A DNA stretch of 64,000 nt from CP2-2F sp034432555 (GCA_034432555.1 DAOUBW010000001.1:38940-102939); one strand, 5' to 3'. Shown: positions 26,101-35,039, counted from the first letter of the stretch. Numbers and translations: made by a program. Notes: generated from the sequence alone by a model not told the origin.

Positions 26101-26455
26101 AGGTCACTTCACGGGCTTCCGGAAGGCTCAGCTTAATGTTTGCGCCACCGCGTTCCGCCTTGGCGCCGTAGTTTTCATCCCAACTGCCATTGAGCGCAGC
26201 TTTGTATTCATAATCGCCTGCTTCTAGCCTGAAGGTGGCGATCCACAGGTCGGCATCGGCATCATAGGTCAAGGCAGAGGCATCACAATCAGGCTGCCAA
26301 TTGCCGGGACAGCCGAGTTGTTCCTGAATAGTGCCGGGGATGACGACTCTTTGAGGTTGGTCTTGGGCTAAGGTGCGCGGCGCGTTGGGCAGTGTGCCAA
26401 GCGTCAGCGCGATGAGGCTTAACACGAGTAAAATGCGGCTAAAAACTCTAGGCAT
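23108..26455 (-). CDS. Secreted pullulanase-type glycoside hydrolase (GH13)
   Basis: 1115 residues. A signal peptide (MPRVFSRILLVLSLIALT...) is followed by two copies of a carbohydrate-binding-type module of about 100 residues (each with LGCPGNW or VGCPGDW and ENYGA), a CBM41/pullulanase N-terminal region, a CBM48-like domain and the GH13 barrel. Catalytic signatures are the nucleophile Asp near 710 (FRFDLMGH), acid Glu near 747 (YGEGWNFG) and the third Asp near 877 (SKHDNET), plus DVVYNHTNA. It hydrolyses alpha-1,6 branches in pullulan, glycogen or starch outside the cell. ATG 26455 gives the cleanest signal peptide; ATG 26473 is the longer option. Confidence 0.92.
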   Translation of the reverse strand: MPRVFSRILLVLSLIALTLGTLPNAPRTLAQDQPQRVVIPGTIQEQLGCPGNWQPDCDASALTYDADADLWIATFRLEAGDYEYKAALNGSWDENYGAKAERGGANIKLSLPEAREVTFFYSRQTNWVSDNVNSILANVPGSFQSEVGCPGDWMPSCLRTVLQDPDGDGKYMYVTSAIPEGAYEAKVAVNLSWAENYGARGARDGANIGFTSIGKEIAFIWDSETKVMSIEVEGAPKGDLNTASAHWVLRDLFVWNAKTPDPRRSTFRLHYAMDGGMRLENNQVVGGESVELKYVIGVDSKVTRKFPHLTNSYSLQLPPEFGAQVPDILKGQLALSAVDADGALLDATGVQIPGVLDDLYTYGGTLGVTVPDSGLPFFALWAPTARSVTLHIFEDSNPETTSTTYAMENDAAQGVWTYLGEGDWLNKFYLYEVEVYVPSTRKVERNIVTDPYSVSLAINSTRSQIVDMYDPALMPEGWQTLQKPPLAAPEDIIVYELHIRDFSIIDFSVPEPENGTYLAFTNPDYNGMKHLKALQEAGLTHLHLLPFFDLATIEEDRNKQVNPDYNELAQFPPDSDQQQAIINATRDQDGFNWGYDPFHYNVPEGSYAVNADGAGRIYEVRQMVQGINNLGLRVVMDVVYNHTNAAGQDAKSVLDKIVPGYYHRLNDSGRVETSTCCPNTATEHAMMERLMIDSIIFWATHYKIDAFRFDLMGHHMLANMRNVRAALDALTLEEHGIDGKAIYVYGEGWNFGEVADNARGINATQLNVGGTGIGTFNDRIRDAIRGGSPFGDRDRQGFSSGLYTNPNDVDQTSREDQLRRLLLFSDHIRVGLAGNLRDFSFTSAQGREVTGRQVLYNGQPAGYTRDPQENIVYASKHDNETIFDLIQYKAPLNTSMADRVRMNTLALSLVMFSQGVPFFHAGDDMLRSKSLDRDSYNSGDWFNAIDWTFETTNWGKGLPIADKNQDMWDVMRPLLGNPDLKPAPDDMRAAHERFKELLQIRSGSPLFRLRTAEDVQARLAFHNTGADQVPGLIVMSLSDMEGEDLDPNHTFIVVLFNNAPEGRTFTVEALQGMALELHPVQANGGDDLIKTASFDSATGSFSVPRISAAVFVVRQ

Positions 26456-26490
26456 TGCATTTGCTCCATGCAAGGTAACTTTTGCATGAT

Positions 26491-26520
26491 ATATTATCCA
26501 CAGCCTGTGCAGATTTTCAA
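26491..26520 (-). promoter_or_regulatory. Sigma-70-like promoter of the pullulanase gene
   Basis: Minus-strand TTGAAA (26520-26515) and TAATAT (26496-26491) are 18 bases apart; the expected transcription start near 26484 lies about 30 bases before ATG 26455. It faces away from the divergent promoter at 26537-26564. Confidence 0.55.
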
Positions 26521-26536
26521 TCAGTGCAGGGTGCTG

Positions 26537-26564
26537 TTGCCCTCGACAAGCAACGGGCTATAAT
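26537..26564 (+). promoter_or_regulatory. Sigma-70-like promoter of the cytoplasmic subtilase gene
   Basis: TTGCCC (26537-26542) and a perfect TATAAT (26559-26564) with a 16-base spacer; transcription would start about 35 bases before the TTG start codon at 26607. Confidence 0.5.
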
Positions 26565-26606
26565 GGCGCGTGGTATCGCTTCCACATACAAGAGACTAAC
26601 CCAACT

Positions 26607-27743
26607 TTGTTCACAGCCAACTTCCCATATGAGGGCGAGACGCCGTACATCCTGCCGCTGCACACGCGCACAGGCGCACGGGCAGATTTCAGCGGGCGCG
26701 GCGTGGTGATCGCCTTCCTCGACTCCGGCTTTTACCCACACCCTGATCTGCGCGGGCGCATCCTTGCCCATGTGGACGCCCTGACGCGCCGTGTGATAAG
26801 CGGCGATAGGTTCTTCCACGATCATGATCTAAGCTGGCATGGGCAGATGACTAGCGTGATAGCCTGTGGAGACGGCACAACCTCTAAGGGGCTGTATCGC
26901 GGTTTGGCACACGGCGCGCAGGTCGTTTTGATCAAGGTGAGTGATTTTCACAACAACATCAAAGAGCGCGATATTCTGCGAGGCTTGCTGTGGTTGATCG
27001 AAAATCACCGCGCCTATAACATTCGGCTGTGCAATATCTCCGTCGGTGGCGATTTTCCTAGCAGCGATCCCGATCATCCGCTGTATGCTGCGGTACGCGC
27101 ACTCTATGAGGAAAATGTCCTGACGCTCTGTGCGGCGGGCAACGGCGGCACAGGGCAGCTTGTGCCACCTGCCAGCGCGCCGGAAGTGCTGACCGTTGGT
27201 GGCGTGGATGACCATAACAGCACGGATACAACGCGCTGGACGCCCTACCGCCACAATTACGGCACTGCCTATGATGGTTCGCCCAAGCCCGAGATTTTGA
27301 CGACGGCACGCTGGATCGCCTCGCCCATTCTGCCCTATTCCGTCATGGCGCGTGAGGCGCGCTGGCTGGCGCCGCTGCTGCACGCCCAAACGCCTGCTGA
27401 GGTGGCAGCCATCCTGACCGAAGGCTGCGCTGACTTAAGCATTGAGGGTGTGCTGCCCTGCTCGGCGGAAAGTGAGGCGGATCGAGAAGTTATTCAGGCA
27501 CGCCTGAATAACTATAAGCTGATTGATAGCCATCACCAGCATGTGGACGGCACATCGGTTTCAGTAGCGGTCGCAACATCGGTCGCTGCCCAAATGCTGG
27601 AGGCAAATCCGCGCCTGCGGGCAGGTGCCATCCGTGCCATCCTACGGGCAACAGCCGTGGCTTTCCCTGATGTGCCAGATGAGGTGCAGGGCGGCGGCAT
27701 CCTGGACGCGGCGGCAGCCGTTGAGGGCGCCTTAGAACACTAA
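26607..27743 (+). CDS. Subtilisin-like serine protease without signal peptide
   Basis: 378 residues from a TTG start; no ATG or GTG start lies nearby in this frame. The S8 triad is visible: D39 (AFLDSGFYPH), H78 (SWHGQMTS) and Ser near 316 (DGTSVSVA), with the oxyanion region around CAAGNGGTG. Unlike the two secreted proteases in this window it has no signal peptide, propeptide or C-terminal repeats, so it is probably an intracellular subtilase. An insertion of about 90 residues (about 230-310) between the AGNG and GTS segments carries charged residues and the sequence SIEGVLPCSAE, not seen in standard subtilisins. Substrate unknown. Confidence 0.85.
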   Translation: MFTANFPYEGETPYILPLHTRTGARADFSGRGVVIAFLDSGFYPHPDLRGRILAHVDALTRRVISGDRFFHDHDLSWHGQMTSVIACGDGTTSKGLYRGLAHGAQVVLIKVSDFHNNIKERDILRGLLWLIENHRAYNIRLCNISVGGDFPSSDPDHPLYAAVRALYEENVLTLCAAGNGGTGQLVPPASAPEVLTVGGVDDHNSTDTTRWTPYRHNYGTAYDGSPKPEILTTARWIASPILPYSVMAREARWLAPLLHAQTPAEVAAILTEGCADLSIEGVLPCSAESEADREVIQARLNNYKLIDSHHQHVDGTSVSVAVATSVAAQMLEANPRLRAGAIRAILRATAVAFPDVPDEVQGGGILDAAAAVEGALEH

Positions 27744-27756
27744 AACGCGCCAAATT

Positions 27757-29070
27757 TCAGTACATCACATAGCGGCGCAGGGCATCCAGCGCTTGCAAGG
27801 CAACCAAATTGCGGATGGTGTAGCCATAGCGCAGATTTTCTGGCGTAAAGCGTCCGGTCGCTCCATTGGGCGGCACAGAAGGATGAATACCATCCTCACC
27901 AATGCCGTTGTTTGGCACGTTTTGCAGGGCAAGCCAATAATCCATCAGCGGCACGTCATAGCGGCGCGCCACATTCTTGATGATGCCGTTCCACTGCACA
28001 GCGCGCTGTCCGTTCCAGGCATCATTCAGCTTGGGCGGAATGGTGCTCAGAACGGGAATGACGCCCATCTCAATCGAGATTTCCACAATGCGGCTGAGGT
28101 TACGCTCATAGACGGCGGGATCAACGCCGCCCGAGTCGTTCGTGCCGATCATGATCAGGGCGACGGCAGGCTTGCGAATGCGATACTCACACACCAACGG
28201 CGAGTCGCTGCCACACACATCTGGCGCGTTATAGCCCGCTTGTAAGATGCGATCTGCGCCCCAGCCGTTGCCGGCTGCCAGTGAAGCGCTGCCGAATGTG
28301 CTGTAGAAGCGCACCACATCCCATAGCTCGTTCTGATAAGCGCCCAAGTCGTAGCTGCCGCTGCCGAAGGGCGTCAGGAAGTAGGGCGAGGCGGTGATGC
28401 TATCGCCTACCCGTGTCAAGACGTGCGGCTGATTGCCCAACGCCTGCCCGCGCACGAAAATCTCACGGGCTTTGGCGGTTACACCGCTGACCACGCCGCT
28501 GTTGCTGGCAATGCTTAGGGGTGCGGGCGTTGCGTCTACCACGCTGCCTGTGACAGGCAACATCGAGACATCCGCTTCGCGCAGGGCGGTCAGATCCCGA
28601 AAGACCCAACCAAAGCGTCGGCGTGGATCGTTGGTCAGGTTGACTTGCAGCCATGTGCTGTCCTCACTACGCCCAACTGCCTGAAAGGTGATCTTCTCGT
28701 CCAACCTGCCGAGTATCTTACCAGCGGTGCCGGGTGACTCGCGCAAGTAGGGCTGGCAGGTGACGCAGATTTGGGACTCTAGCGCACCGCCAATCAGGGC
28801 GATGGCGGCAGGTGTTTCAGTCGGTGGCATGACGGTGGGCGGCTGCGTCTCGCTAGGGATGGGCGTCATAGTGGGCGTCGGTGTAATAGTCGGTGTGGCG
28901 GTGATGGTCGGTGTGAGGCTAGGCGTTGGCGTTGGCACGAAGGTTTCGCCCGGCAGCAAGATCAGCACCTCAAACGGTGTAGGTGTGGGCAGGGCAAGCG
29001 GTGCGCTGCCGCCGCACGCGCTGAGCAGCAGCATGAAAGCAATCCCAAACCGTTGGCACGTTTTCTGCAA
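27757..29070 (-). CDS. SGNH-hydrolase lipoprotein with SH3b domain
   Basis: 437 residues. Lipoprotein signal with lipobox LLSAC (C19), a Thr/Pro-rich linker (about 40-90), an SH3b-like domain (about 98-162, YLRESPG and FGWVFRDL), and a C-terminal SGNH/GDSL esterase domain with block I GDSIT (S224), block III GTND (N311) and block V DGIHPS (D393, H396). Such enzymes deacetylate or de-esterify glycans or lipids; the SH3b domain suggests binding to the wall. The gene stands alone between convergent and tandem neighbours, so its substrate cannot be inferred from context. Confidence 0.85.
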   Translation of the reverse strand: MQKTCQRFGIAFMLLLSACGGSAPLALPTPTPFEVLILLPGETFVPTPTPSLTPTITATPTITPTPTMTPIPSETQPPTVMPPTETPAAIALIGGALESQICVTCQPYLRESPGTAGKILGRLDEKITFQAVGRSEDSTWLQVNLTNDPRRRFGWVFRDLTALREADVSMLPVTGSVVDATPAPLSIASNSGVVSGVTAKAREIFVRGQALGNQPHVLTRVGDSITASPYFLTPFGSGSYDLGAYQNELWDVVRFYSTFGSASLAAGNGWGADRILQAGYNAPDVCGSDSPLVCEYRIRKPAVALIMIGTNDSGGVDPAVYERNLSRIVEISIEMGVIPVLSTIPPKLNDAWNGQRAVQWNGIIKNVARRYDVPLMDYWLALQNVPNNGIGEDGIHPSVPPNGATGRFTPENLRYGYTIRNLVALQALDALRRYVMY

Positions 29071-29223
29071 AAGGCAGCACCTACTCTCAGCACACTATCG
29101 GGCGCAAATCATAGCCTGAAGTGCAGCGTAGGGCAAGGGGGCGTAGGTGAGGATGTGGTGAAAAGCCTAGCTATACGCACCAGCAACGGTACGCGGGATA
29201 ACTTTCACCTTCATGAGCATTGC

Positions 29224-29255
29224 TGCCCATCACCAAAGGTTTTTGGTGACGGGCA
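29224..29255 (-). terminator. Hairpin downstream of the metalloprotease gene
   Basis: TGCCCATCACCAAA (29224-29237) pairs with TTTTGGTGACGGGCA (29241-29255) with one mismatch, forming a long stem about 30 bases past the stop of the minus-strand metalloprotease gene. There is no clear U tract, so termination or mRNA 3'-end protection are both possible. Confidence 0.5.
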
Positions 29256-29285
29256 AACAGAAGATGCTGTGCTAACAGTTCACCG

Positions 29286-32207
29286 CTACGGTTGGATGTA
29301 TCTTCCACTCAGAGGCAGATCGCCGTTTGCACCGAAGTTGAACGAAATCTGTGCTGGACCTGTTGAGAGGGTGTTGCGTAAGAAGAGGCTGCCGGCAGCG
29401 CCGCGGAACACGCCAATGCCATCTATACCGTTACCGTCCCAGTCCCCAGCGATGGGCTTATCACCATTAGCGCCAAACGCCAGCGAGGAATTGGCGAAGA
29501 CCACGCCGTTTTGCTGCGCATTGTTCAGCAGATAGAAAATCCCCGTTGAAGGTCGGAACACACCAATGCCATCCTGACCGTTGCCGTTCCAGTCACCTGC
29601 TATCGGCAGATCGCCCGGATTGCCCAGCACAAGCGTGTAGTCCGCAAAGCCTGTCGTCAGCGTGTTTCGGATGTAGATCAAGCCGTTAGATGGGCGGAAC
29701 ACACCAACACCATCTCTGCCGTTGCCATTCCAATCACCTACTATCGGCAGATCATTCGGATTGCCTAGCACAAAACTATAGACGACAGGTGATCCGTTTG
29801 CGTTGGAATCTTTTAGGAAGAACTCGCCTGTTGTGCGGCGGTAAACACCTATGGTATCTACGCCGTCGCCGTTCCAGTCACCTGCAATCGGATAGTCATT
29901 TGATCCGCCAAAGAGGTGGATTAGATCAGCAGGTCCCGTTGAGAGGCTGTTTCGCAAGAACATCTGTGAGGTGGAGGGACGGTATAGTCCAATCGTATCC
30001 ACCAGCCCATTGGTTCGGAAGGCGGCAACCGTTGCGGCAGTGTTGTTCAGCGATAGGCGGTTGTTCTGAGTGGTCGTTCCCATTGGATCGCCATTATAGG
30101 TGAGCGTGGTGTTTGACCAGTAGTTGATGCGCGGGCAGGTTGCACCGGAGCAAGCATACGACATTACCGTGCGGAAGCGCACCGGGTCAACGTTATCACG
30201 GTAGCCGTAGCTGTAGGTGTAGGCACCAGCGCTGCCATTTTCAGGGTTGTGTTGGCTGCCCATGTTATGCCCTAACTCATGCCCAAAGCTGAGATTGCTG
30301 ATGCAGCCACGTGCCGTAACGCTAAAGGCACTAGGCGCAAAGCCTGTTGTCACGCTAGTCATCAGCCATGCCAAGCCGCAGAAGCCGCCGCCATTTTGCG
30401 TCAGCATGGCGACCATATCCGCCTTATACAGATTGCGCCACGTATGCACCTGATCTATGAAGCCATCCGTGGTGGCAGTGATGCGATCCAAGTCGGTATA
30501 CATATTGCCCGTCTCGGTGTAGGTGACTTCCGCCGCATAGACCAAACGCACACGCTGATTGACGTTGGTGTTGGCATAGCTCTGGTTGGTGAGGGCAATG
30601 GCGCTGTTCACCTCATTGAGCATGGCTTGTGTGCTGCCTGCTGAAGCCCTCGCCGCGGCTGTGTAAACAACGATTACATCAATGATTGGGTCGCCATAAA
30701 CATCGGAGACGACAGGGAACAGGGCGCCATCCAGCTCAACTGTGGAGGCGGGCTGTACAGGTGGTTGCGTGGTGGCAGGTGGCACTAAAGCGCCACCGCA
30801 CGGATCGAACTGAGAGGCATCTAGCTCTAGAATGTAGTGCAGGCTGCCACTGCCGCTATATTCCACAGCGAAAAGCTGATCGGCACTGCTGATATAGCCG
30901 TGCAGGGTGCCTTGATCAAAGCTGAGGACGACTTCGCTGGCAGGTTTATTCAGCAAGCGCCCGATCCAAGTGTAACCCGTGGTGGACGCAGCGTGCTGCT
31001 CAATCCGATCATTGACGGCAAGCCATGTCGTGTCACCGAACAGGTCGAGGATGAAGCTGCTGCCGGTAGCGCCCTGTGCTGCAACGGCAAAGGCGGCGTT
31101 GAAATCCACCTCCGTGAAGCGTGCGCGGCTGACTTCCTTGCGGCTGTTTACGCTCGGCGGCAGGGCGGGCGGATTGCTGGGCATGATGAACAAGCCCGCG
31201 GCGCTCTGCAACGCCAAAAGATCAGCGGGTGGCAGCGTGGGTGATTGCATGGCGCACGCGGCGCTCAAAGTTGGATCAGACTCGGCAACCTCAGCCGCGG
31301 CAACATGCGCGCTGAGTGTGTCGGCGCTGAAGTTTTGCGCCTCGATGCGTGGCGCATTGCCCGCCCACCAATTGCCGTTTGCCTCTACCGCACTGCTGGC
31401 AAAGATGGCGCCGCCGCCGTTCGCCTGATTGCCCGCGAAGGCGCTCTGCGCCACGAAAAGCTGTGCGCCATAGTCATTGAAGATGGCGCCACCACGTTCG
31501 GCGCGGTTATCCTCAAAGCGCGTGCAGGTGACGCTTGCCTTGCCCACATTTCGCAGCGCGCCGCCCGGCTCAATCGTCGAGAGGCTCTGATTGCGGGCGA
31601 ACAGGCTGCGGGCGATGGTTAGTTCGCCGTTATTGTGGATCCCACTTAAGCCGGGGTTGCTATCCAACTGCGCGCCGCTGGGTTCACCATCAAAGAACTG
31701 ACTATCGTAAATGGCAAGGCTGCCGTGGTTCACAATGGCGCGCCCATTGTTGCGCTCACCACGAAAGATAACATTATGCAGTGCAAGGCTTGCGCCGTGT
31801 TCCACAACCAGTTGGGCAGGTGTGGTGCTGCCTGCCCCAGAAAGCACAATCTCGCTGTTCTGCCCATAGAGGATCACTTTGCCCTGAATAGCGGGCAGCC
31901 ATGCGCGGGTAATCTCGCCTGCGCTGTGGAATGTATAAGTGCCGTCTGCCAAATAGATACGATACGGCGCGCTTTCGGCAGGGCGCGCATTGGCGAAGTT
32001 GATCGCCTGCATCAGACCGAACGAGTCACCACTGGTGACGAGTGACGCATCAGCTGTTTGTGCGCCGCTGCGGGCAGGAAGTGCGCCTGCTGCTTGAGGC
32101 GTGCCAGCCGAAAGCGCCCGTCCGCCGCCGCGAAGCAGCATAAACGCGCCAGCGACTATCACAAAGAACAAGACTGCTGTTGCAAACCTTCTGTTTTGCA
32201 AACGCAT
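29286..32207 (-). CDS. Exported reprolysin-like zinc metalloprotease with FG-GAP-like tail
   Basis: 973 residues. The start has GGAGG at a good distance (minus strand) and gives an N-terminal membrane anchor or signal (ATAVLFFVIVAGAFMLL). Residues about 50-330 form a right-handed beta-helix-like region with short imperfect repeats (NHGSLAIYDSQF, NNGELTIARSLF). The protease domain contains HELGHNMGSQH (near 643-653), the M12-type HExxHxxGxxH zinc site, followed by a Met-turn TVMSYAC. The last about 220 residues are FRPS/AGDWNGDG repeats nearly identical in pattern to those of the subtilase at 15529-18366. Likely a cell-surface or secreted protease. Confidence 0.87.
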   Translation of the reverse strand: MRLQNRRFATAVLFFVIVAGAFMLLRGGGRALSAGTPQAAGALPARSGAQTADASLVTSGDSFGLMQAINFANARPAESAPYRIYLADGTYTFHSAGEITRAWLPAIQGKVILYGQNSEIVLSGAGSTTPAQLVVEHGASLALHNVIFRGERNNGRAIVNHGSLAIYDSQFFDGEPSGAQLDSNPGLSGIHNNGELTIARSLFARNQSLSTIEPGGALRNVGKASVTCTRFEDNRAERGGAIFNDYGAQLFVAQSAFAGNQANGGGAIFASSAVEANGNWWAGNAPRIEAQNFSADTLSAHVAAAEVAESDPTLSAACAMQSPTLPPADLLALQSAAGLFIMPSNPPALPPSVNSRKEVSRARFTEVDFNAAFAVAAQGATGSSFILDLFGDTTWLAVNDRIEQHAASTTGYTWIGRLLNKPASEVVLSFDQGTLHGYISSADQLFAVEYSGSGSLHYILELDASQFDPCGGALVPPATTQPPVQPASTVELDGALFPVVSDVYGDPIIDVIVVYTAAARASAGSTQAMLNEVNSAIALTNQSYANTNVNQRVRLVYAAEVTYTETGNMYTDLDRITATTDGFIDQVHTWRNLYKADMVAMLTQNGGGFCGLAWLMTSVTTGFAPSAFSVTARGCISNLSFGHELGHNMGSQHNPENGSAGAYTYSYGYRDNVDPVRFRTVMSYACSGATCPRINYWSNTTLTYNGDPMGTTTQNNRLSLNNTAATVAAFRTNGLVDTIGLYRPSTSQMFLRNSLSTGPADLIHLFGGSNDYPIAGDWNGDGVDTIGVYRRTTGEFFLKDSNANGSPVVYSFVLGNPNDLPIVGDWNGNGRDGVGVFRPSNGLIYIRNTLTTGFADYTLVLGNPGDLPIAGDWNGNGQDGIGVFRPSTGIFYLLNNAQQNGVVFANSSLAFGANGDKPIAGDWDGNGIDGIGVFRGAAGSLFLRNTLSTGPAQISFNFGANGDLPLSGRYIQP

Positions 32208-32491
32208 AAAAACCTCCACATTGTTACCGTTATCACCTCTGATTGTAAGCGATTCGGCACATGCGCGCATCAAATGTAATTCAATATTTACACTTCTGAA
32301 ATGTGTAGCATTTAATAGCTGAGCGGTGTACTGCGTCCGTTAGGGCAATTCGGCACAGCATAGGCTATACTTGGGCATATATAGGCTAAGCAGGTGTCAT
32401 AAAACGGCGCAGTTGTCTCATCATAACCTTTTCCGCCCTATAGCTGCGTTCTAAAGGTGTGTCACCTGCCCACGGAGGGCTTTTTGCACTT

Positions 32492-33133
32492 ATGGCAACG
32501 CGAATCGGTTTAATTCGGCACGGCGAAACGTTTTGGAATCGGATGGGACGTTGGCAGGGTCATGCTGCTGTGCCGCTCAATGAAGAAGGGATTCACCAAG
32601 CGCGCCTGTTGGCAGATTATCTGCTGCCACAGAGCAATCAGATCACTGCCATTTATGCCAGCGACCTGAAACGCGCCAGCGATACAGCGCAAGCACTGGC
32701 AGATCGCCTGAAAAAGCCGCTGCACCTTGATGCACGCCTACGCGAGATTGACGTTGGCGAGTGGCAAGGGCTGACGGGCGATGAAATTCGGGCGTGGGAT
32801 GGCGGACGCTTTGAGACGGTGCAGCGCGATCCGTTTGGCACGCAGCGCCCAGGTGGCGAAAGCCTTGATCAGGTGGCGGAGCGTGCGCTTACCTTCCTAA
32901 ACGAGGTAGTTCAGCAACATACCGAAGGCTATGTGTTGGTCATCTCGCACGGTGGCACCATCCGCACCATTTTACAGCGCTTGGCAGTGGTCGGCGAGGG
33001 GCGGATTTGGGTAGATAACACCTCGATCACGCTCTTGCGTTACCATCACGCCGATGATCGCTGGGTGCTGGATGCCTTCAATGTGCTGGAGCATCTCGGC
33101 ACGCGGCGTATAGTGCCAGGCAGCGATGGCTGA
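32492..33133 (+). CDS. Histidine phosphatase family protein (phosphoglycerate mutase-like)
   Basis: 213 residues. The catalytic phospho-histidine is in LIRHGETFW and the second histidine is in VISHGGTIR, with the acidic residue in the REIDVGEW segment. This is the branch-1 histidine phosphatase fold; without the phosphoglycerate mutase insert it is more likely a broad phosphatase, such as an alpha-ribazole or sugar phosphatase, than a glycolytic mutase. ATG 32492 begins exactly before the first beta strand and has GGAGGG upstream; an in-frame GTG at 32459 would add 11 residues. It is followed by a hairpin at 33149. Confidence 0.85.
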   Translation: MATRIGLIRHGETFWNRMGRWQGHAAVPLNEEGIHQARLLADYLLPQSNQITAIYASDLKRASDTAQALADRLKKPLHLDARLREIDVGEWQGLTGDEIRAWDGGRFETVQRDPFGTQRPGGESLDQVAERALTFLNEVVQQHTEGYVLVISHGGTIRTILQRLAVVGEGRIWVDNTSITLLRYHHADDRWVLDAFNVLEHLGTRRIVPGSDG

Positions 33134-33148
33134 TGGGCTGTTCTAGCT

Positions 33149-33167
33149 GGGCGGGACTTACCCGCCC
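33149..33167 (+). terminator. GGGCGGG hairpin after the phosphatase gene
   Basis: GGGCGGG pairs with CCCGCCC across a five-base loop, 15 bases after the stop codon. Only a short T-containing stretch follows, so it is a weaker version of the hairpins at 15477 and 35040. Confidence 0.5.
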
Positions 33168-33308
33168 GCCGCTTTATAAATTTTTGAATACATCTCAATG
33201 CAAAATCAAGTTTATTGTTGCGATTCATGATGCACTGAAACAAAAGTATGGACGCCTGCCACTTTGTGACAAATTTCCCAATCTTGTTGCTGAATGTCAT
33301 AACATACC

Positions 33309-33336
33309 TTGAATGCGCCCAAGGCTGTGATACACT
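33309..33336 (+). promoter_or_regulatory. Sigma-70-like promoter of pckA
   Basis: TTGAAT (33309-33314) and TACACT (33331-33336) with a 16-base spacer, giving a leader of about 50 bases that carries an AAGGAAAAG ribosome-binding site before ATG 33394. Confidence 0.5.
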
Positions 33337-33393
33337 TCTTCATGTAAAGTGCTTCCCAAAGACTTGAAGCAGTAGAGATAAGGAAAAGAACGA

Positions 33394-35013
33394 ATGGTTA
33401 TCCACGAGCATGAGCATACCGTAGGGCGTAGCCATGTCGGGCTAGAAGCGCTCGGTTTGACCAATCTTGGGCAACAACTTTGGAATTTGACCGCACCGGC
33501 GCTCTATGAGCGTGCTATCCGTACCCGTGAAGCAACCCTTGCACACTTAGGTCCGCTGGTTTGCCGCACCGGCAGCCACACGGGGCGCTCACCGAACGAT
33601 AAGTTTGTGGTGAAAGAACCAAGCAGCGAAGCAAACATCTGGTGGGGAGCTGTCAACAAGCCCTTCAGCGAAGAAAATTTTGAACACATCTTCAAAAGGA
33701 TGCGCTCTTACCTCGAAAACCAAGATGTTTACATCCAAGATTGCTATGTCGGCGCTGATCCCAAATACCGCCTGCCCTTGCGCGTCGTCACACAGCGTGC
33801 TTGGCACAGCCTGTTTGCACGCACCATGTTCATCCGTCCCAGCCGCGAAGAACTCAATTCCCATGTACCAGAGTTCACCATCATTGATGTGCCTTCTTTC
33901 ACTGCCAACCCTGAAGAAGATGGCACCAATAGCGGGACCTTCATCTTACTCAACATCGCACGCCGCCTCGTGCTGATCGGCGGCACGGAGTACGCCGGTG
34001 AGATCAAGAAGTCTGCCTTCACGCTAATGAACTACCTGATGCCCTTGCGCGGTGTGATGTCCATGCATTGTTCTGCCAACTATGGCGCCACCAAAGATGA
34101 TGCGGCTGTGTTCTTCGGCTTGAGCGGCACCGGCAAGACCACACTCAGCGCTGACCCCAAACGCACGCTCATCGGTGATGACGAACACGGCTGGAGCGAC
34201 GATGGCATTTTCAACTACGAAGGCGGCTGTTACGCCAAAGTAATCCGCCTTAGCCCAACTAGTGAACCTGAAATCTACCAAACCACACGGCGCTTCGGCA
34301 CGATCCTCGAAAACGTGACGATTGATGCCGAGACACGCCGCCTCGATCTAGATGACGACTCGCTGACCGAGAACACCCGCGCTGCCTACCCGATCTCGCA
34401 CATCTCCAATGCTGATCTGAGCGGCATGTGTGGACATCCAAAGCATGTTATCTTCCTGACCGCGGATGCCTTCGGCGTGTTGCCGCCCATTGCCAAGCTG
34501 ACGCACGAACAGGCGATGTACCACTTTATCAGCGGCTACACAGCAAAAGTCGCTGGCACTGAGCGCGGCGTGAGCGAGCCACAGGCAACCTTCAGCACTT
34601 GCTTTGGCGCGCCCTTCATGGCACTGCATCCGATGGTCTACGCTGAACTACTGCGCGAGAAACTGCGTAAGCACGGCTCGCAGGTATGGCTGATTAATAC
34701 CGGCTGGACAGGTGGCGCTTACGGTGTTGGCAGCCGCATGAAGCTGGACTACACCCGCGCTATGATCACGGCAGTGCTGGAAGGCACACTTGACAACGTG
34801 CCAACCCACGCTGACCCGATCTTTGGCTTGCATATCCCCGAAAGCGTGCCGAACGTGCCAAGCGAGCTGCTCAACCCGCGTAATACATGGGCTGATCCCG
34901 CCGCCTATGATGCCGCAGCACTTGATCTAGCGCGCCGCTTCCACGCGAACTTCGAAAAATACGCAGACCGCGCTACAGACGAGGTGAAGATCGCTGCACC
35001 GGTGGCGAAATAA
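33394..35013 (+). CDS. pckA: Phosphoenolpyruvate carboxykinase (ATP)
   Basis: 539 residues, the usual length for the ATP-dependent enzyme. It contains the P-loop GLSGTGKTTLSADP (near 241-254), the kinase-2 region DDEHGWSDDG, the substrate-binding RTGSHTGRSPNDKF near the N terminus, and the C-terminal NTGWTGGAYGVG. It converts oxaloacetate and ATP to phosphoenolpyruvate, CO2 and ADP in the cytoplasm at the start of gluconeogenesis. It is monocistronic: its own promoter lies upstream and a strong terminator immediately downstream (35040). Confidence 0.97.
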   Translation: MVIHEHEHTVGRSHVGLEALGLTNLGQQLWNLTAPALYERAIRTREATLAHLGPLVCRTGSHTGRSPNDKFVVKEPSSEANIWWGAVNKPFSEENFEHIFKRMRSYLENQDVYIQDCYVGADPKYRLPLRVVTQRAWHSLFARTMFIRPSREELNSHVPEFTIIDVPSFTANPEEDGTNSGTFILLNIARRLVLIGGTEYAGEIKKSAFTLMNYLMPLRGVMSMHCSANYGATKDDAAVFFGLSGTGKTTLSADPKRTLIGDDEHGWSDDGIFNYEGGCYAKVIRLSPTSEPEIYQTTRRFGTILENVTIDAETRRLDLDDDSLTENTRAAYPISHISNADLSGMCGHPKHVIFLTADAFGVLPPIAKLTHEQAMYHFISGYTAKVAGTERGVSEPQATFSTCFGAPFMALHPMVYAELLREKLRKHGSQVWLINTGWTGGAYGVGSRMKLDYTRAMITAVLEGTLDNVPTHADPIFGLHIPESVPNVPSELLNPRNTWADPAAYDAAALDLARRFHANFEKYADRATDEVKIAAPVAK

Positions 35014-35039
35014 AAGGGTAGGTAAATCTGACCAACTCT

